Assembly (NCBI GenBank): GCA_013043685.1
Contig: JABDNT010000018.1
Coordinates: forward strand, 42,618-106,617
DNA: 64,000 bases
From: Flavobacteriaceae bacterium
GTDB taxonomy: Bacteria; Bacteroidota; Bacteroidia; Flavobacteriales; Flavobacteriaceae
Direction of reading: 5' to 3'
Positions within the stretch are counted from its first letter, which is position 1, and each line of letters begins with the position of its first letter. This document shows, one piece after another, positions 48,411-59,200 of the stretch. A model generated the notes under the pieces. That model saw only the letters and a program-made list of their open reading frames with translations, did not search any database and was not told where the DNA came from. The position numbers and the translations under genes were made by a program.

Positions 48411-51338
48411 TTATTTAATTTCTATTTCGTCCACAAAGATCCAGGCCTTACCATCGAAAGGGTGTCCCAGGTGCCATTCAGGCAGGTCTCCCAGGTTTCT
48501 AGCTACAATCTTGACATAGCGCGCACTATACCCGCCCATTGAGAATTGAACCGTCTGGATCTCTGATTCCTCCGAAGGCAGTTCAGCGTCTATCTCCTGA
48601 GGTGGCAGATTTTTATAGAAGGTCCTGCGATTATCAGACACATAACATTCTACTTGAGTGGGAAAGAAGATCCAACTCCGCTGATCCTGAAGGAAATTTA
48701 CCGATACTGTATCAAATGGTTTTACACTCCCCAGATCTATCACAGCGATAACATCGGTGTCCTGGTATCCTTGCCAGGCCCCTGTTCTAAAATCCTTTGA
48801 ACCGCGAATGCCATCAATTAAAGCATCATTCCCCCCTGCGTTATACTGATTTGCATATTCGTTATCGAGGGTAATGCTGATATTGGGATCTATTTTATAG
48901 AATTGGGTCTCCATCACAGCACTCTGTAATCCATCGGTGATGGCATAGGCTTTTAACAATGTCGCTTCAGAAATCTTAATAGACTCACTGTACGGTTTGA
49001 ATTCACCATCGTTCAGACTGTAGTATATCTCCGCATCCTTGGAAACGTTGTCGAGAGAAATGCTAGTTTGCACCTTAAATGCCACATCGCCTTCCGCGAT
49101 GAATGGAGCAGGCGTAATGAGATATTCGGTGATCTCAGAAGTTGGAGCTGCTGAATCACTATTTCCCCAGTTGGAAGGCGTACTGGTCATTTCAAACTTT
49201 AACACACCACCCGCGAGGATCTCATCATGCCTGAGGTAGGTCCTGTTCAGTGGCTTTCCATTCAATGAAGCTGATTTGATGTATATATTTTGTTCGTTGA
49301 TCATTTCGGCGGCTACCGTGAATTGTTTGCCCGATTCCAGGTTTATGGTAGCTTTGTGGAACAAAGGTGTGCCGATTACATATTCGTTACTGCCAGGAGT
49401 TACCGGATAAAAGCCTAAAGAACTGAATACGTACCAGGCGCTCATTTGGCCACAGTCTTCATTGCCGCTAATACCATCGGGTGCGTTGGTATATAATTCA
49501 GTAAGAATTTGATGTACTTTTTCCTGAGTCATAAAGGGCTTATTCACGTAATTGTACAGGTAAGCCATATGATGACTTGGTTCATTGCCATGTGCATATT
49601 GGCCAATAAGTCCTGTGATATCAGCCTGATCCCTTCCTGAGGTCTCGGTCTCGGCCAAAAACAGATCATTCAGATGCTGTCGGAATTCATCTTTTCCTCC
49701 CATCAATGCTATTTGTCCTTTAACATCCTGAGGTGCATATAGACTGTACTGCCATGCATTGGCTTCCGTATAATTGAAATTAACCTCGAACGGATCGAAA
49801 GGGCCGAACCAGGTATTTCGGAAACGGCCTCTCATAAAATTGGTTTGAGGATCGTAGACATTCTTGTAGTATTGAGCTCTCTTTATGAAATCTTCATAGA
49901 CCCCCGTTTTACCCATCGCCTGTGCCATTTGAGCAATAGTCCAGTCGTCGTACGCATATTCCAGGGTTTTGGAAACCGATTCGCTCTCTTCTTCCACCGG
50001 TATAAAACCAAATTTTCTATACGATGCGAGCCCCAGGTGATCCCTGGTTGCACTGTGTACCATGGCCTCAAGAGCTTTTTCCGCATCGTAGTCTCGGATA
50101 CCCTTCAAGTAAGCATCCGCGATAACGGGAATACCGTGATAACCTATCATACAACCTGTATAATTCGCGGAGAGGTCCCATATCGGGATAATTCCACCCT
50201 CGTCATATTTGGCAAGCATAGTATTGATAAAATCGTTGGTGCGCTCTTGCTCGATGATGGTATAAAGCGGGTGGGCGGCACGAAAGGTATCCCAGAGGGA
50301 AAAGACCGTATAATAATCGAATGCATTGGTTTGATGGATCTTGAGGTCCATACCCCGGTAACGTCCATCCGTGTCCTGGTAGAGGTTAGGAGCCAGCATA
50401 GAATGATATAAAGCCGTATAGAAATTAGTCTTGTGATCCTCATTCGGTGATTCTATCACGATCTTCTCTAATTGAGTTTCCCAAAGTTCCTCTGCTTCAG
50501 CCTTAACCTGCTCGAATGTTTTATCACCAATTTCGGTTTCAAGGTTCATCTTGGCACCCTCTTCATCCACGGCCGAAATTCCTACTTTAACAATTAAAGG
50601 TTCATCGCTGGTATGGTCGAAATGATAAGCTACCATTCTGGTTTGGGGCAAAGAGTGGGTAGAAGCCGTCTCACTGATAATTGGATGGGAAAATTTAATA
50701 TGAAAAAAAAGTCGTTGGTCCTTGGCCCATGCTTCCGAATGACGATGACCAATTATCTCATAATCATTGATCTTTTTTATTTCTGAACTCAGCAGTTTGT
50801 CCCTGTGCTGGAGATCGAGCATCACAATTCTCTTGGAGCCATTCGGGAAGTTGTACCGATGCATTCCGCTCCTTTTTGAAACTGTGAGCTCGACATCTAT
50901 TTCGGTGGAATCCAAATGCACTTTGTAATACCCAGGCGATGCTTCTTCATTATCATGGGAGAAATGGGCGCGATATCCTTTCTTACCCTCAGCTCCATTA
51001 TTGAAAACAACCTCGTTTGTGGGCATTAACAATATGTCGCCGTAATCACTCACACCCGTACCACTCAAGTGAGTGTGTGAAAAACCGTAGATAAAATCGT
51101 CACTGTAATGGTAGCCGCTGCAACCGTCCCATCCTTCCAGGCGGGTGTCCGGACTTAGCTGCATCATCCCAAATGGAAGCGTGGCACCGGGATACGTATG
51201 GCCGTGGCCACCGGTTCCAATAAATGGATTAACATATTCGATCAGGCTTTTTTCTTTCTTGGCAACTGTAATATTTTCGGAATTATTGCAACTAATGCAC
51301 AAAAGAGAAATGAAAAGGATGGTGATTGCGATTCTCAT
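48411..51338 (-). CDS. GH92 family alpha-mannosidase lipoprotein with C-terminal accessory domains
   Basis: Lipobox LLCISC; VNPFIGTGGHGHTYPGATLPFGMMQLSPDTR, FSHTHLSGTGVSDYGD, GNEDCGQMSAWYVFSSLGFYPVTPGS; chitobiase-like and F5/8-type C-terminal regions. Confidence 0.93.
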   Translation of the reverse strand: MRIAITILFISLLCISCNNSENITVAKKEKSLIEYVNPFIGTGGHGHTYPGATLPFGMMQLSPDTRLEGWDGCSGYHYSDDFIYGFSHTHLSGTGVSDYGDILLMPTNEVVFNNGAEGKKGYRAHFSHDNEEASPGYYKVHLDSTEIDVELTVSKRSGMHRYNFPNGSKRIVMLDLQHRDKLLSSEIKKINDYEIIGHRHSEAWAKDQRLFFHIKFSHPIISETASTHSLPQTRMVAYHFDHTSDEPLIVKVGISAVDEEGAKMNLETEIGDKTFEQVKAEAEELWETQLEKIVIESPNEDHKTNFYTALYHSMLAPNLYQDTDGRYRGMDLKIHQTNAFDYYTVFSLWDTFRAAHPLYTIIEQERTNDFINTMLAKYDEGGIIPIWDLSANYTGCMIGYHGIPVIADAYLKGIRDYDAEKALEAMVHSATRDHLGLASYRKFGFIPVEEESESVSKTLEYAYDDWTIAQMAQAMGKTGVYEDFIKRAQYYKNVYDPQTNFMRGRFRNTWFGPFDPFEVNFNYTEANAWQYSLYAPQDVKGQIALMGGKDEFRQHLNDLFLAETETSGRDQADITGLIGQYAHGNEPSHHMAYLYNYVNKPFMTQEKVHQILTELYTNAPDGISGNEDCGQMSAWYVFSSLGFYPVTPGSNEYVIGTPLFHKATINLESGKQFTVAAEMINEQNIYIKSASLNGKPLNRTYLRHDEILAGGVLKFEMTSTPSNWGNSDSAAPTSEITEYLITPAPFIAEGDVAFKVQTSISLDNVSKDAEIYYSLNDGEFKPYSESIKISEATLLKAYAITDGLQSAVMETQFYKIDPNISITLDNEYANQYNAGGNDALIDGIRGSKDFRTGAWQGYQDTDVIAVIDLGSVKPFDTVSVNFLQDQRSWIFFPTQVECYVSDNRRTFYKNLPPQEIDAELPSEESEIQTVQFSMGGYSARYVKIVARNLGDLPEWHLGHPFDGKAWIFVDEIEIK

Positions 51339-51440
51339 TCACTGAATTTGAAGGCAAAAGATACGAATTCACGTTAAAAAAAAGTGAAGGAGAACGCAGT
51401 GTTTTAGAATCGGGATTATCTTTAACCCAAAAGAACCATT

Positions 51441-52673
51441 ATGATAGTGCGATGGATCATTTTTATAGCCATCTATATTGCAATTGATATATACGCGTAC
51501 CAGGCTTTTAGAACCTTTACGAAGAACAACTGGTTTTCGGCAGCATATATTGCAATATCGGTATTATTATTACTTGCCTTTATTTATCAGGTAACCTCCG
51601 GGGATTCTTCCCGGACCATGACCCCATGGCGTATGTATACCTTCGGACTGGTGGTTGCGATTTTCTTTCCCAAACTCATGCTGGTATTGATTATGTTTAC
51701 TGAGGATGTTGTACGTGTGGTTGTTGGTGGGTTCGCGAAATTAGGTGGGATCAACGACACATTTTTTGTGCCTTCGCGAAGAAAGTTTGTAAGTGCCATC
51801 GCTCTTGGGTTGGCTGCAATTCCGTTCAGCTCTTTACTTTATGGTATGTACAGGGGAAAGTATAATTACAAAGTACTCTCTTACACCCTGGAGTTTGACG
51901 ATCTTCCCGATGCGTTTGATGGCTATCGGATCACGCAGATAAGTGATGTGCACAGCGGAAGTTTCGACAACGAAGAAAAGGTGGCCTACGGAATAGACCT
52001 GGTTAATCAGCAAAAAAGTGATCTAATCTTATTCACTGGAGATCTGGTAAACAATATGACGAATGAGATGATTCCCTGGAAGGACTTGTTCTCGAAATTG
52101 AAGGCCGGGGATGGTGTTTTCTCCGTGTTAGGCAATCATGACTATGGAGACTATGTGACCTGGGCATCGGCAGAAGATAAGATTCAGAACCTTGAAGATA
52201 TGAAGATCCTTCAGAAAGAAATGGGTTGGGACCTGTTGCTAAACGAAAACCGAACGATTGAAAGAAATGGTGAACGTATTAAACTGATAGGAGTTGAAAA
52301 CTGGGGTGCTGGAGGTTTTAAGAAAGCAGGAGATCTCAATGCGGCATGTGAAGGTGTTGGTGACGATGAATTCAAGATCCTGATGAGCCATGATCCTTCT
52401 CACTGGCAGCAGCAGGTAAAAGCAGATGCTCGTCATTTCCATCTTACCTTAAGTGGACATACTCATGGTATGCAATTCGGAATTGAAATTCCCGGACTCG
52501 TAAAATGGAGCCCTGTTAAATATCGATACGAGAACTGGGCTGGGATATATGAAGAATTCGGACGCTATATAAATGTGAACCGTGGATTCGGTTTTATTGG
52601 ATATCCGGGACGCGTGGGTATCTGGCCGGAGGTAACCGTCATTGAGCTTAAAAAACGCTCTCATACCGCATAA
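51441..52673 (+). CDS. Metallophosphoesterase (membrane-anchored)
   Basis: N-terminal TM helices; ITQISDVHSG, FTGDLVNN, VLGNHDYGDY, LTLSGHTHGMQFG. Confidence 0.93.
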   Translation: MIVRWIIFIAIYIAIDIYAYQAFRTFTKNNWFSAAYIAISVLLLLAFIYQVTSGDSSRTMTPWRMYTFGLVVAIFFPKLMLVLIMFTEDVVRVVVGGFAKLGGINDTFFVPSRRKFVSAIALGLAAIPFSSLLYGMYRGKYNYKVLSYTLEFDDLPDAFDGYRITQISDVHSGSFDNEEKVAYGIDLVNQQKSDLILFTGDLVNNMTNEMIPWKDLFSKLKAGDGVFSVLGNHDYGDYVTWASAEDKIQNLEDMKILQKEMGWDLLLNENRTIERNGERIKLIGVENWGAGGFKKAGDLNAACEGVGDDEFKILMSHDPSHWQQQVKADARHFHLTLSGHTHGMQFGIEIPGLVKWSPVKYRYENWAGIYEEFGRYINVNRGFGFIGYPGRVGIWPEVTVIELKKRSHTA

Positions 52674-52687
52674 TTCGCGGGAAATGT

Positions 52688-52695
52688 TATATTTG
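52688..52695 (+). promoter_or_regulatory. -7 box TATATTTG upstream of the thioredoxin-like gene
   Basis: TAnnTTTG match 23 bp upstream of ATG 52719. Confidence 0.4.
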
Positions 52696-52718
52696 TATCA
52701 ACTAATACTTCAATAGCC

Positions 52719-53015
52719 ATGTCTAAATTTGGAGAATTAATAGAGACCAACGTCCCCGTTTTACTAGATTTTTACACGGAGTGGGATGAAGCCTGCAAGG
52801 AAATGCATGCTGTCTTACGAGACGTTGCGGCTGCTCTTGGCGACAAAGCTCGAGTTATTAAAATTGACGTAGAGAAAAACTCCGAATTAGCCGAAGCATT
52901 ACGCGTAAAAGGGTTACCTACTCTTATGATCTACAAGAATGGCGAAATGAAATGGCGACAAAGTGGCGAACAGGATGCCAATACGTTAATTGGTTTAGTC
53001 AAAGAATTTGTATAA
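52719..53015 (+). CDS. Thioredoxin-fold protein
   Basis: VPVLLDFYTEWDEACKEMHAVLRDVA...KIDVEKNSELAEALRVKGLPTLMIYKNGEMKWRQSG; usual WCxxC replaced by WDEAC. Confidence 0.9.
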   Translation: MSKFGELIETNVPVLLDFYTEWDEACKEMHAVLRDVAAALGDKARVIKIDVEKNSELAEALRVKGLPTLMIYKNGEMKWRQSGEQDANTLIGLVKEFV

Positions 53016-53046
53016 CAGTACCCCCACTCATTAAAGTAGACAGGAA

Positions 53047-54459
53047 TTGATATTCAGTAGTGAAATTTTTCTGTTTTTATTCCTCCCTATATTTTTAGCA
53101 TTCTATTATCTGTCTCCTAAAAAGGTCAAGACATTTGTATTGCTTATTGCAAGTCTGTTGTTCTACACCTGGGGAGAGGAAGTCCTGGTTGTTGTTATGC
53201 TTACTTCGACCGTGGTCGATTTTTTCAGCGGGATAATAATAGAGCGCGGTTATCGAAAGGTGGGACTCGGACTTTCATTACTTACGAATTTAAGTTTATT
53301 AGGTTTCTTCAAATACTTTAATTTCACTTTTGAGAACTTCAATTCATTTATTTCGGTTTTCGGATACGATCCAATGGTTTTGGAAGGGGTGCCCGAGATC
53401 ATCCTGCCAATAGGAATTAGCTTTTATACCTTCCAGACATTGTCTTACACTATAGATGTTTATCGCGGACAGGTGAAGGCAAACAGAAATTTCATTCAGT
53501 TTGCTTCTTATGTTACGATGTTTCCACAATTAGTTGCTGGTCCAATTGTACGTTACGCCGATATTGCGAGCCAACTGGCTAATAAGGATATATCGGTTAA
53601 GAACTTTACCATAGGCATTGAGCGTTTTATTGTAGGGCTAGCAAAGAAAGTACTGATCGCTAATACATTTGCGACCATTGCTGATGGAATTTTTGCCGAG
53701 AACCTGAACGATTTATCTACTCCTATGGCATGGCTGGGTATTTTGGCCTATACCTTTCAGATCTATTTCGACTTCTCAGGGTATTCTGATATGGCTATCG
53801 GACTCGGTCGCATGCTTGGGTTCGATTTTCTTGAGAACTTTAATTATCCGTATATCGCGAAAAGCATTCGCGAATTCTGGCGGCGATGGCACATTTCATT
53901 ATCTACCTGGTTTCGGGACTATGTGTATATTTCCCTGGGCGGGAACAGGCGAAGTCCGATCCGCACGTATGTGAATTTGTTTATCGTATTTTTCGTTACC
54001 GGCTTGTGGCATGGAGCCAGTTGGAATTTTGTTATCTGGGGCTTGTTCCATGGGGTATTACTTGTCCTTGAGCGATTCGGATTCGACAAAGTCCTCAATA
54101 AATCCTGGAAACCCTTTCAACATTTTTATACACTTTTAGCTGTGATTGTGGGATGGGTTTTGTTCAGGGCTGAAACACTGGGAGATGCGACAACCTATCT
54201 TGCGAAAATGTTCTGGTATACTTCCGGAGATATTACACTGAACAGTTACCTGTCGTTTCTTCATTTTGATGCGCGCACGGTAGTATTCATTATTATGGCA
54301 ACACTGTTTTCAACCCCTGTTTACCGATATATAGATAGATTGGTGCTTAGTCCAAAAATAGTAGGTGTTAGACCATTGTTCTATGCTGTTCTGCTTTTAC
54401 TATCGATAGTTTATGTAGGTTCCGAATCGTATAATCCATTTATATATTTCAGATTTTAA
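53047..54459 (+). CDS. MBOAT family O-acyltransferase (AlgI-like)
   Basis: YYLSPKKVKTFVLLIASLLFYTWGE, VAGPIVRYADI, FWRRWHISLSTWFRDYVYISLGG, VTGLWHGASWNFVIWGLFHG. TTG start. Confidence 0.95.
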   Translation: MIFSSEIFLFLFLPIFLAFYYLSPKKVKTFVLLIASLLFYTWGEEVLVVVMLTSTVVDFFSGIIIERGYRKVGLGLSLLTNLSLLGFFKYFNFTFENFNSFISVFGYDPMVLEGVPEIILPIGISFYTFQTLSYTIDVYRGQVKANRNFIQFASYVTMFPQLVAGPIVRYADIASQLANKDISVKNFTIGIERFIVGLAKKVLIANTFATIADGIFAENLNDLSTPMAWLGILAYTFQIYFDFSGYSDMAIGLGRMLGFDFLENFNYPYIAKSIREFWRRWHISLSTWFRDYVYISLGGNRRSPIRTYVNLFIVFFVTGLWHGASWNFVIWGLFHGVLLVLERFGFDKVLNKSWKPFQHFYTLLAVIVGWVLFRAETLGDATTYLAKMFWYTSGDITLNSYLSFLHFDARTVVFIIMATLFSTPVYRYIDRLVLSPKIVGVRPLFYAVLLLLSIVYVGSESYNPFIYFRF

Positions 54460-55604
54460 TGATGAAAGTAAACCGATACATATCTATTGTCATTTTCGTC
54501 CTTATTCTCTGGCTGCCATTGGGGATGAATTTAATTGGATGGGATGAGGATCCTGATGCCAAACAGGTTGAAGTTCCGAAATTAACGTTCAAGCAAACTG
54601 ATTCGGCCGTTGGTATAAAGGAAATCACTCGTGGTTTGTATAAGGATATTATGATGTATAAGGATGGGATAGATGGCTATTTTCTGGAGACATACCCGTT
54701 AAAAGATATTTCTTTCACCTCATATCGCGATATCCAGCGGGAGGTCTTTGGAGCGGATCCAATTCCGAAGAAGGTGGTAGAAGGAAGAGAAGGATGGATG
54801 TTCCTGGGGAATAGTTATTCTGAAGTGATCACTGAATCGATAGGCCTGGAACTATTTCCCCCGGGTTACCTGAAGCATATTAAAAAAACAGTATCGGACC
54901 GGGAAAAGTGGCTGGCATCTAAGAACGTCGCTTATTATATGGCCATCGCACCGAATAAACATTCTGTATACGGCGAATATCTTCCAATAAAATATCGCGA
55001 TACCATATCAAAGAAAAAACAATTGCTGGAATTGCTTTCGGACGACCACCGGATCATAGATATGGCAAAGGACTTCTCCGAATATAAAAAAGGAGACAAG
55101 CTTTTTTATAAAACGAATACGCATTGGACGGATATTGGAGCTTACTGGGGATATTATAATTTGATGCTGGAAATAAAAAAGGGTTTCCCCGAAGTTCAAA
55201 TATTACCGATAAGTGCGGTAGAAAGGGAAGTGAAAACGACAAATTCTGAAGATCTTACCAGGATGTTACGCATAGAGGTAGGCGAAGAGGTTATTCAGCT
55301 GGTAAATAATAACAAACAAAGTATTGGATTAGAAAAACAACTTCCTGTCCCCGATTACTATAAGTCAAACCCCTCCACTTATGAATACCGTTATAAAAGC
55401 GATGTTAATGATCTGAAAGTTTTAATGCTTGGCGATTCCTTTAGTACGGCACTGAGGCAATTTTTAAGAGAGAGCTTTGGAGAAATTGTAATTTTAAGAA
55501 GTTATACATTATCCGAAAGTATAATAGAGAAAGAAGCTCCGGATATACTTATACACCAATTTGTGGAGCGCGGTGTGGATATGTTACCTGTCACGCGGAA
55601 ATAA
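54459..55604 (+). CDS. AlgX/AlgJ-like SGNH-fold acetyltransferase-associated protein
   Basis: VVEGREGWMFLGNSYSEV, FYKTNTHWTDIGAYWGYYNLM, VLMLGDSFSTALRQFL. Confidence 0.87.
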   Translation: MMKVNRYISIVIFVLILWLPLGMNLIGWDEDPDAKQVEVPKLTFKQTDSAVGIKEITRGLYKDIMMYKDGIDGYFLETYPLKDISFTSYRDIQREVFGADPIPKKVVEGREGWMFLGNSYSEVITESIGLELFPPGYLKHIKKTVSDREKWLASKNVAYYMAIAPNKHSVYGEYLPIKYRDTISKKKQLLELLSDDHRIIDMAKDFSEYKKGDKLFYKTNTHWTDIGAYWGYYNLMLEIKKGFPEVQILPISAVEREVKTTNSEDLTRMLRIEVGEEVIQLVNNNKQSIGLEKQLPVPDYYKSNPSTYEYRYKSDVNDLKVLMLGDSFSTALRQFLRESFGEIVILRSYTLSESIIEKEAPDILIHQFVERGVDMLPVTRK

Positions 55605-56255
55605 GGAATTGTCGATACTTTTCGCCATCCAGCCTTTGTTCCTGATAGAATCTAATAAAATTGGAAGCGCAAAGCGCAGACTCTTCTCAGCTTTTAAACT
55701 ATCGTGAAACACTACAATACTTCCTGACTCTAAATTACCCTTTACATTATCAAGGCATTTCTCTTCTGAAATCTTTTGGTCATAATCATAACTCAACACA
55801 TCCCACATTACTATTTTATAATCCTTTTTAAGGATGCTTGCAGCCTGGGTAGAAGTCAACTTCCCATATGGTGGCCTGAACAATTTAACCATATCCTCAG
55901 AAAATGACTCCTGATTTTGGATGATGTCTTCGGCGATTTCAAAATCATTGATGTATTCAGAAGTTGAGGTTTGCCACCCCTTCAGATGACTATATGAATG
56001 ATTTCCTATAGCATGACCTTCGGAAATTATCTTATCGAAAATCTCGGGATGCTTTTCTACATTTCGCCCGATACAGAAAAATGTGGCTTTTGCATCATAA
56101 GCTGCGAGTGTTTCCAATACCCATGGTGTCACTTCAGGAATCGGGCCGTCATCGAAAGTGAGGAAAACAGAATTTACCTCATTTGGAAATGCCCAGAGTC
56201 GCTTCGGATATAACCGTTGCACAAATCCGGGTGTTTTAACTAACAAGGAATTCAT
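55584..56255 (-). CDS. Polysaccharide deacetylase (NodB homology)
   Basis: VFLTFDDGPIPEVTPWVLETLAAYDAKATFFCIGRNVEKHPEI, GNHSYSHLKGW, LFRPPYGKLT. Confidence 0.95.
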   Translation of the reverse strand: MNSLLVKTPGFVQRLYPKRLWAFPNEVNSVFLTFDDGPIPEVTPWVLETLAAYDAKATFFCIGRNVEKHPEIFDKIISEGHAIGNHSYSHLKGWQTSTSEYINDFEIAEDIIQNQESFSEDMVKLFRPPYGKLTSTQAASILKKDYKIVMWDVLSYDYDQKISEEKCLDNVKGNLESGSIVVFHDSLKAEKSLRFALPILLDSIRNKGWMAKSIDNSLFPRDR

Positions 56256-56264
56256 TCTACTTAA

Positions 56265-59200
56265 TCAAGGTAAATCTGTTTCAGAGGTGTCCTCCGAAAT
56301 GCCGTTGGTTTGAAGCCCGGACGAATCTTCAGTTGCCGGTTTCTTATCAGGATCGATGCCTTCATTTTCAGCGTAGAAATGACGGAATAATTTCAGGTAA
56401 TCATTAAACTCTGTCGCTTCCTGTTTTCCAAATTCCTCGGTATCGTATACAATTGCGATATCAACAATGCTTCGATAGCGCTCCATGTTACTGATGATCT
56501 CATCGGCCAGGCTGTATTGTCGTTTTATCTTCATGCCGCTGTAGAACAGCAGGTTCTCCTGGTATTTCTGCGATACTTCCTCGTAAATTGCCCTGGCCTT
56601 TTCGGGTTTCTCCAGTTCATAATAACCCAGGATGAACGGTTCGAGCAGGGAATAATACTCGAAATACTTCACGGGCATTTTTTCCATCCCCAGGTCGAGC
56701 ACATTCTCTGCTTTTTCTGTCTTCCCTTCGTTGATCAGGGCTTCTGCCAGTCGTGCAAGATTGCTTCGGTAGGAAATTCCGTTTCGTCGAGTTTCGGTAT
56801 CATGGTAAATATCGGGGCTACCACTATTGCCCCAGTCCCATTTCATAACGATATCGTACATCTTGTCTGTATCAATACGCCCCATATCGAATGGATTTCT
56901 TCGATCTATGGGCGTTCTGATCGGCACCAGCTTGTACACGATTCCGTCAAGCTGCAGGTAGTCTTTCATCCACAAATAATCATCATCACCAAAGCTACCA
57001 CCACTGAAATAAATAGGTCGTTCCCAATTATTATTGGCAATAATATCCAGCATCATCATTCTGTTCTTGTATAGAATGTCACCTTTAAGTTCAATATCAA
57101 TATAAGGTACGATAAGGTCTGCATCCTCCTGGGGAACAATGCCATTTCGTAAAACAGTTTCTTTATCCACGGGGACCCTGATGATTTTAGAAGGGAATGA
57201 ATTGGCTATCTGGCCACTTTCCAGGGCGATCGTAGTCGCTTCACTATCGTTCGCTACCCAATTCATCCATCGCTTAATATCCAGCGTGTCCTGGGATGTT
57301 TCCTGGTAGAACAGGAAATCCCGCGAACCGAACTTGTAATCATCATGTGTTAATTGCGATGGGATAGGATCACTGCTCCAGGCCTTTTTCTTCATATCAT
57401 CTATATACCAATCTGTCTGGAACAGGCTTGTATTTACTATTCTCACATCCTGTCTGTAGCCTTCTATATTCTGTGCATACCAAAGAGCGAAAGTGTCGTT
57501 GTCACCAATGGTGAATAGTATGGCATTCTCATCACAGGAATCCAGGTACATTTTACCCATGGATTGCGCCGTGTACCTGTTTGATCGGTCATGATCATCC
57601 CAATTCTGAGTAGCCAGCAGTACCGGCCCGGCAAGGGTGGTGACTGCCAGTATGATGGGCAAAGCCATTTTTGGTTTAAGGTACTCCTTTGCGATCTCGT
57701 ATAAAGCATATACACCAAAACCTATCCAAATAGCAAAGACGTAGAAAGAGCCCACCAGGGCATAATCCCGTTCTCTTGGTTCGAAAGGCCTTTCGTTCAG
57801 ATACACTTTTAAAGCGAGGCCCGTGAAAAGGAAGAAGACCAGCAAGACCCAAAATGTCCTCCGGTCGTTGAAGAAATGAAATACCAGTCCGATAATTCCC
57901 AGCAGTAGCGGCAGGAAATAATACGTGTTTCTGGCCTTATTGTTCTTCATATCCGTAGTAAGGTTATCCTGGCTCCCGATAAATAGCTCGTCTATAAATT
58001 TAATTCCGCTTATCCAGTTGCCGTTCAGGTCGTCCTCATTTCCCTGAACATCATTTTGGCGTCCTGCAAAATTCCAAAGAAAATAGCGCCAGTACATATA
58101 ACCAAACTGGTAAGAGAACATGAACTTCATATTATCTATAAAAGAAGGCTTCTCTATATCGAGGTAGGCACTGAAATTAGTGAGGAATGTATTGTAATCT
58201 TCAGCATCCACGAGACCCTCTTTATATGCTTCTTTAAATTTATTCACCTCTTCTATAAGGCGAGCTTCCCCTCTGTATTGCCGTTTGACGGAAAAGTCGA
58301 GGCCATCGATATAGCTGATATAATTCTCGGTATGCTCTATGCTCCACATACGCGGAAGAAATGCTTTATGAGCATCGTCCGTGTTTTGTCCGGCATTCTC
58401 ATATCTGTTCACTATCACATATTTTCCCGCCTTTTCATCTTTCTCGTATTTGGGTTTATCGTCCTTATAGGGATTATCCGGATCCAGCCCTGCATAGGTT
58501 TCCGTAAACTGTGGGCCATAGAATAAATGGGTTTCAGGGTACTGTTCCCGGTTGTAGTAGGCGAGTAGTTCTCTTGCGTTGTTCGGATTGTTTTCATTGA
58601 TCACGACCCCTGCATTAGCCCGAATGGGAAGCATGAGCCAGCTTGAAAATCCAATGAAAATGAATAGTATACACAGCAGCAGGGTGTTTAAGCGTACAAA
58701 TCCTTTTTTTCTGCTTTGACGAAGTCCGTAATAGAATAAACCAATAAAAAGTAATCCGGCAATAATGGTCCCCGAGTTGAATGGCAATCCGATATCATTA
58801 ACAAAGAACAATTCAGAAGCACTAAAGAACTTTAGGGTCATTGGTAATAGCAACTTGAAGATAAACAGCAAAATAGCCACCATTACGATATTGGCGACAA
58901 TAAAATTCTTAGCCGTGATATTTTTGTAATTCTTAAAATAGTATAAGAATCCAATGGCTGGTATAGTGAGGAGCCCCATAAAGTGAACCCCGAAAGATAA
59001 GCCAATAATAAAGGCTATGAGTACTACCCATCGATCGCCCCGAGGGGTATTCATTTCCCGTTCCCAACGCAGTCCTGCATAGAACAGGATGGACATGATA
59101 CAAGCGGCAGAAGCATATACTTCGGCTTCAACAGCATTAAACCAAAAGCTATCGGTAAACGCAAAGGCCAGTGAACCAACTGCTGCGCTACCAAGGATTG

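Noticed and set aside
49845-50411. 188-aa plus ORF inside the GH92 gene
   Set aside because: Antisense shadow of GH92; no protein-family features.
56517-57074. 185-aa plus ORF inside the DUF2723 gene
   Set aside because: Antisense shadow ORF with no supporting signal.
58056-58526. 156-aa plus ORF inside the DUF2723 gene
   Set aside because: Antisense shadow ORF with no supporting signal.
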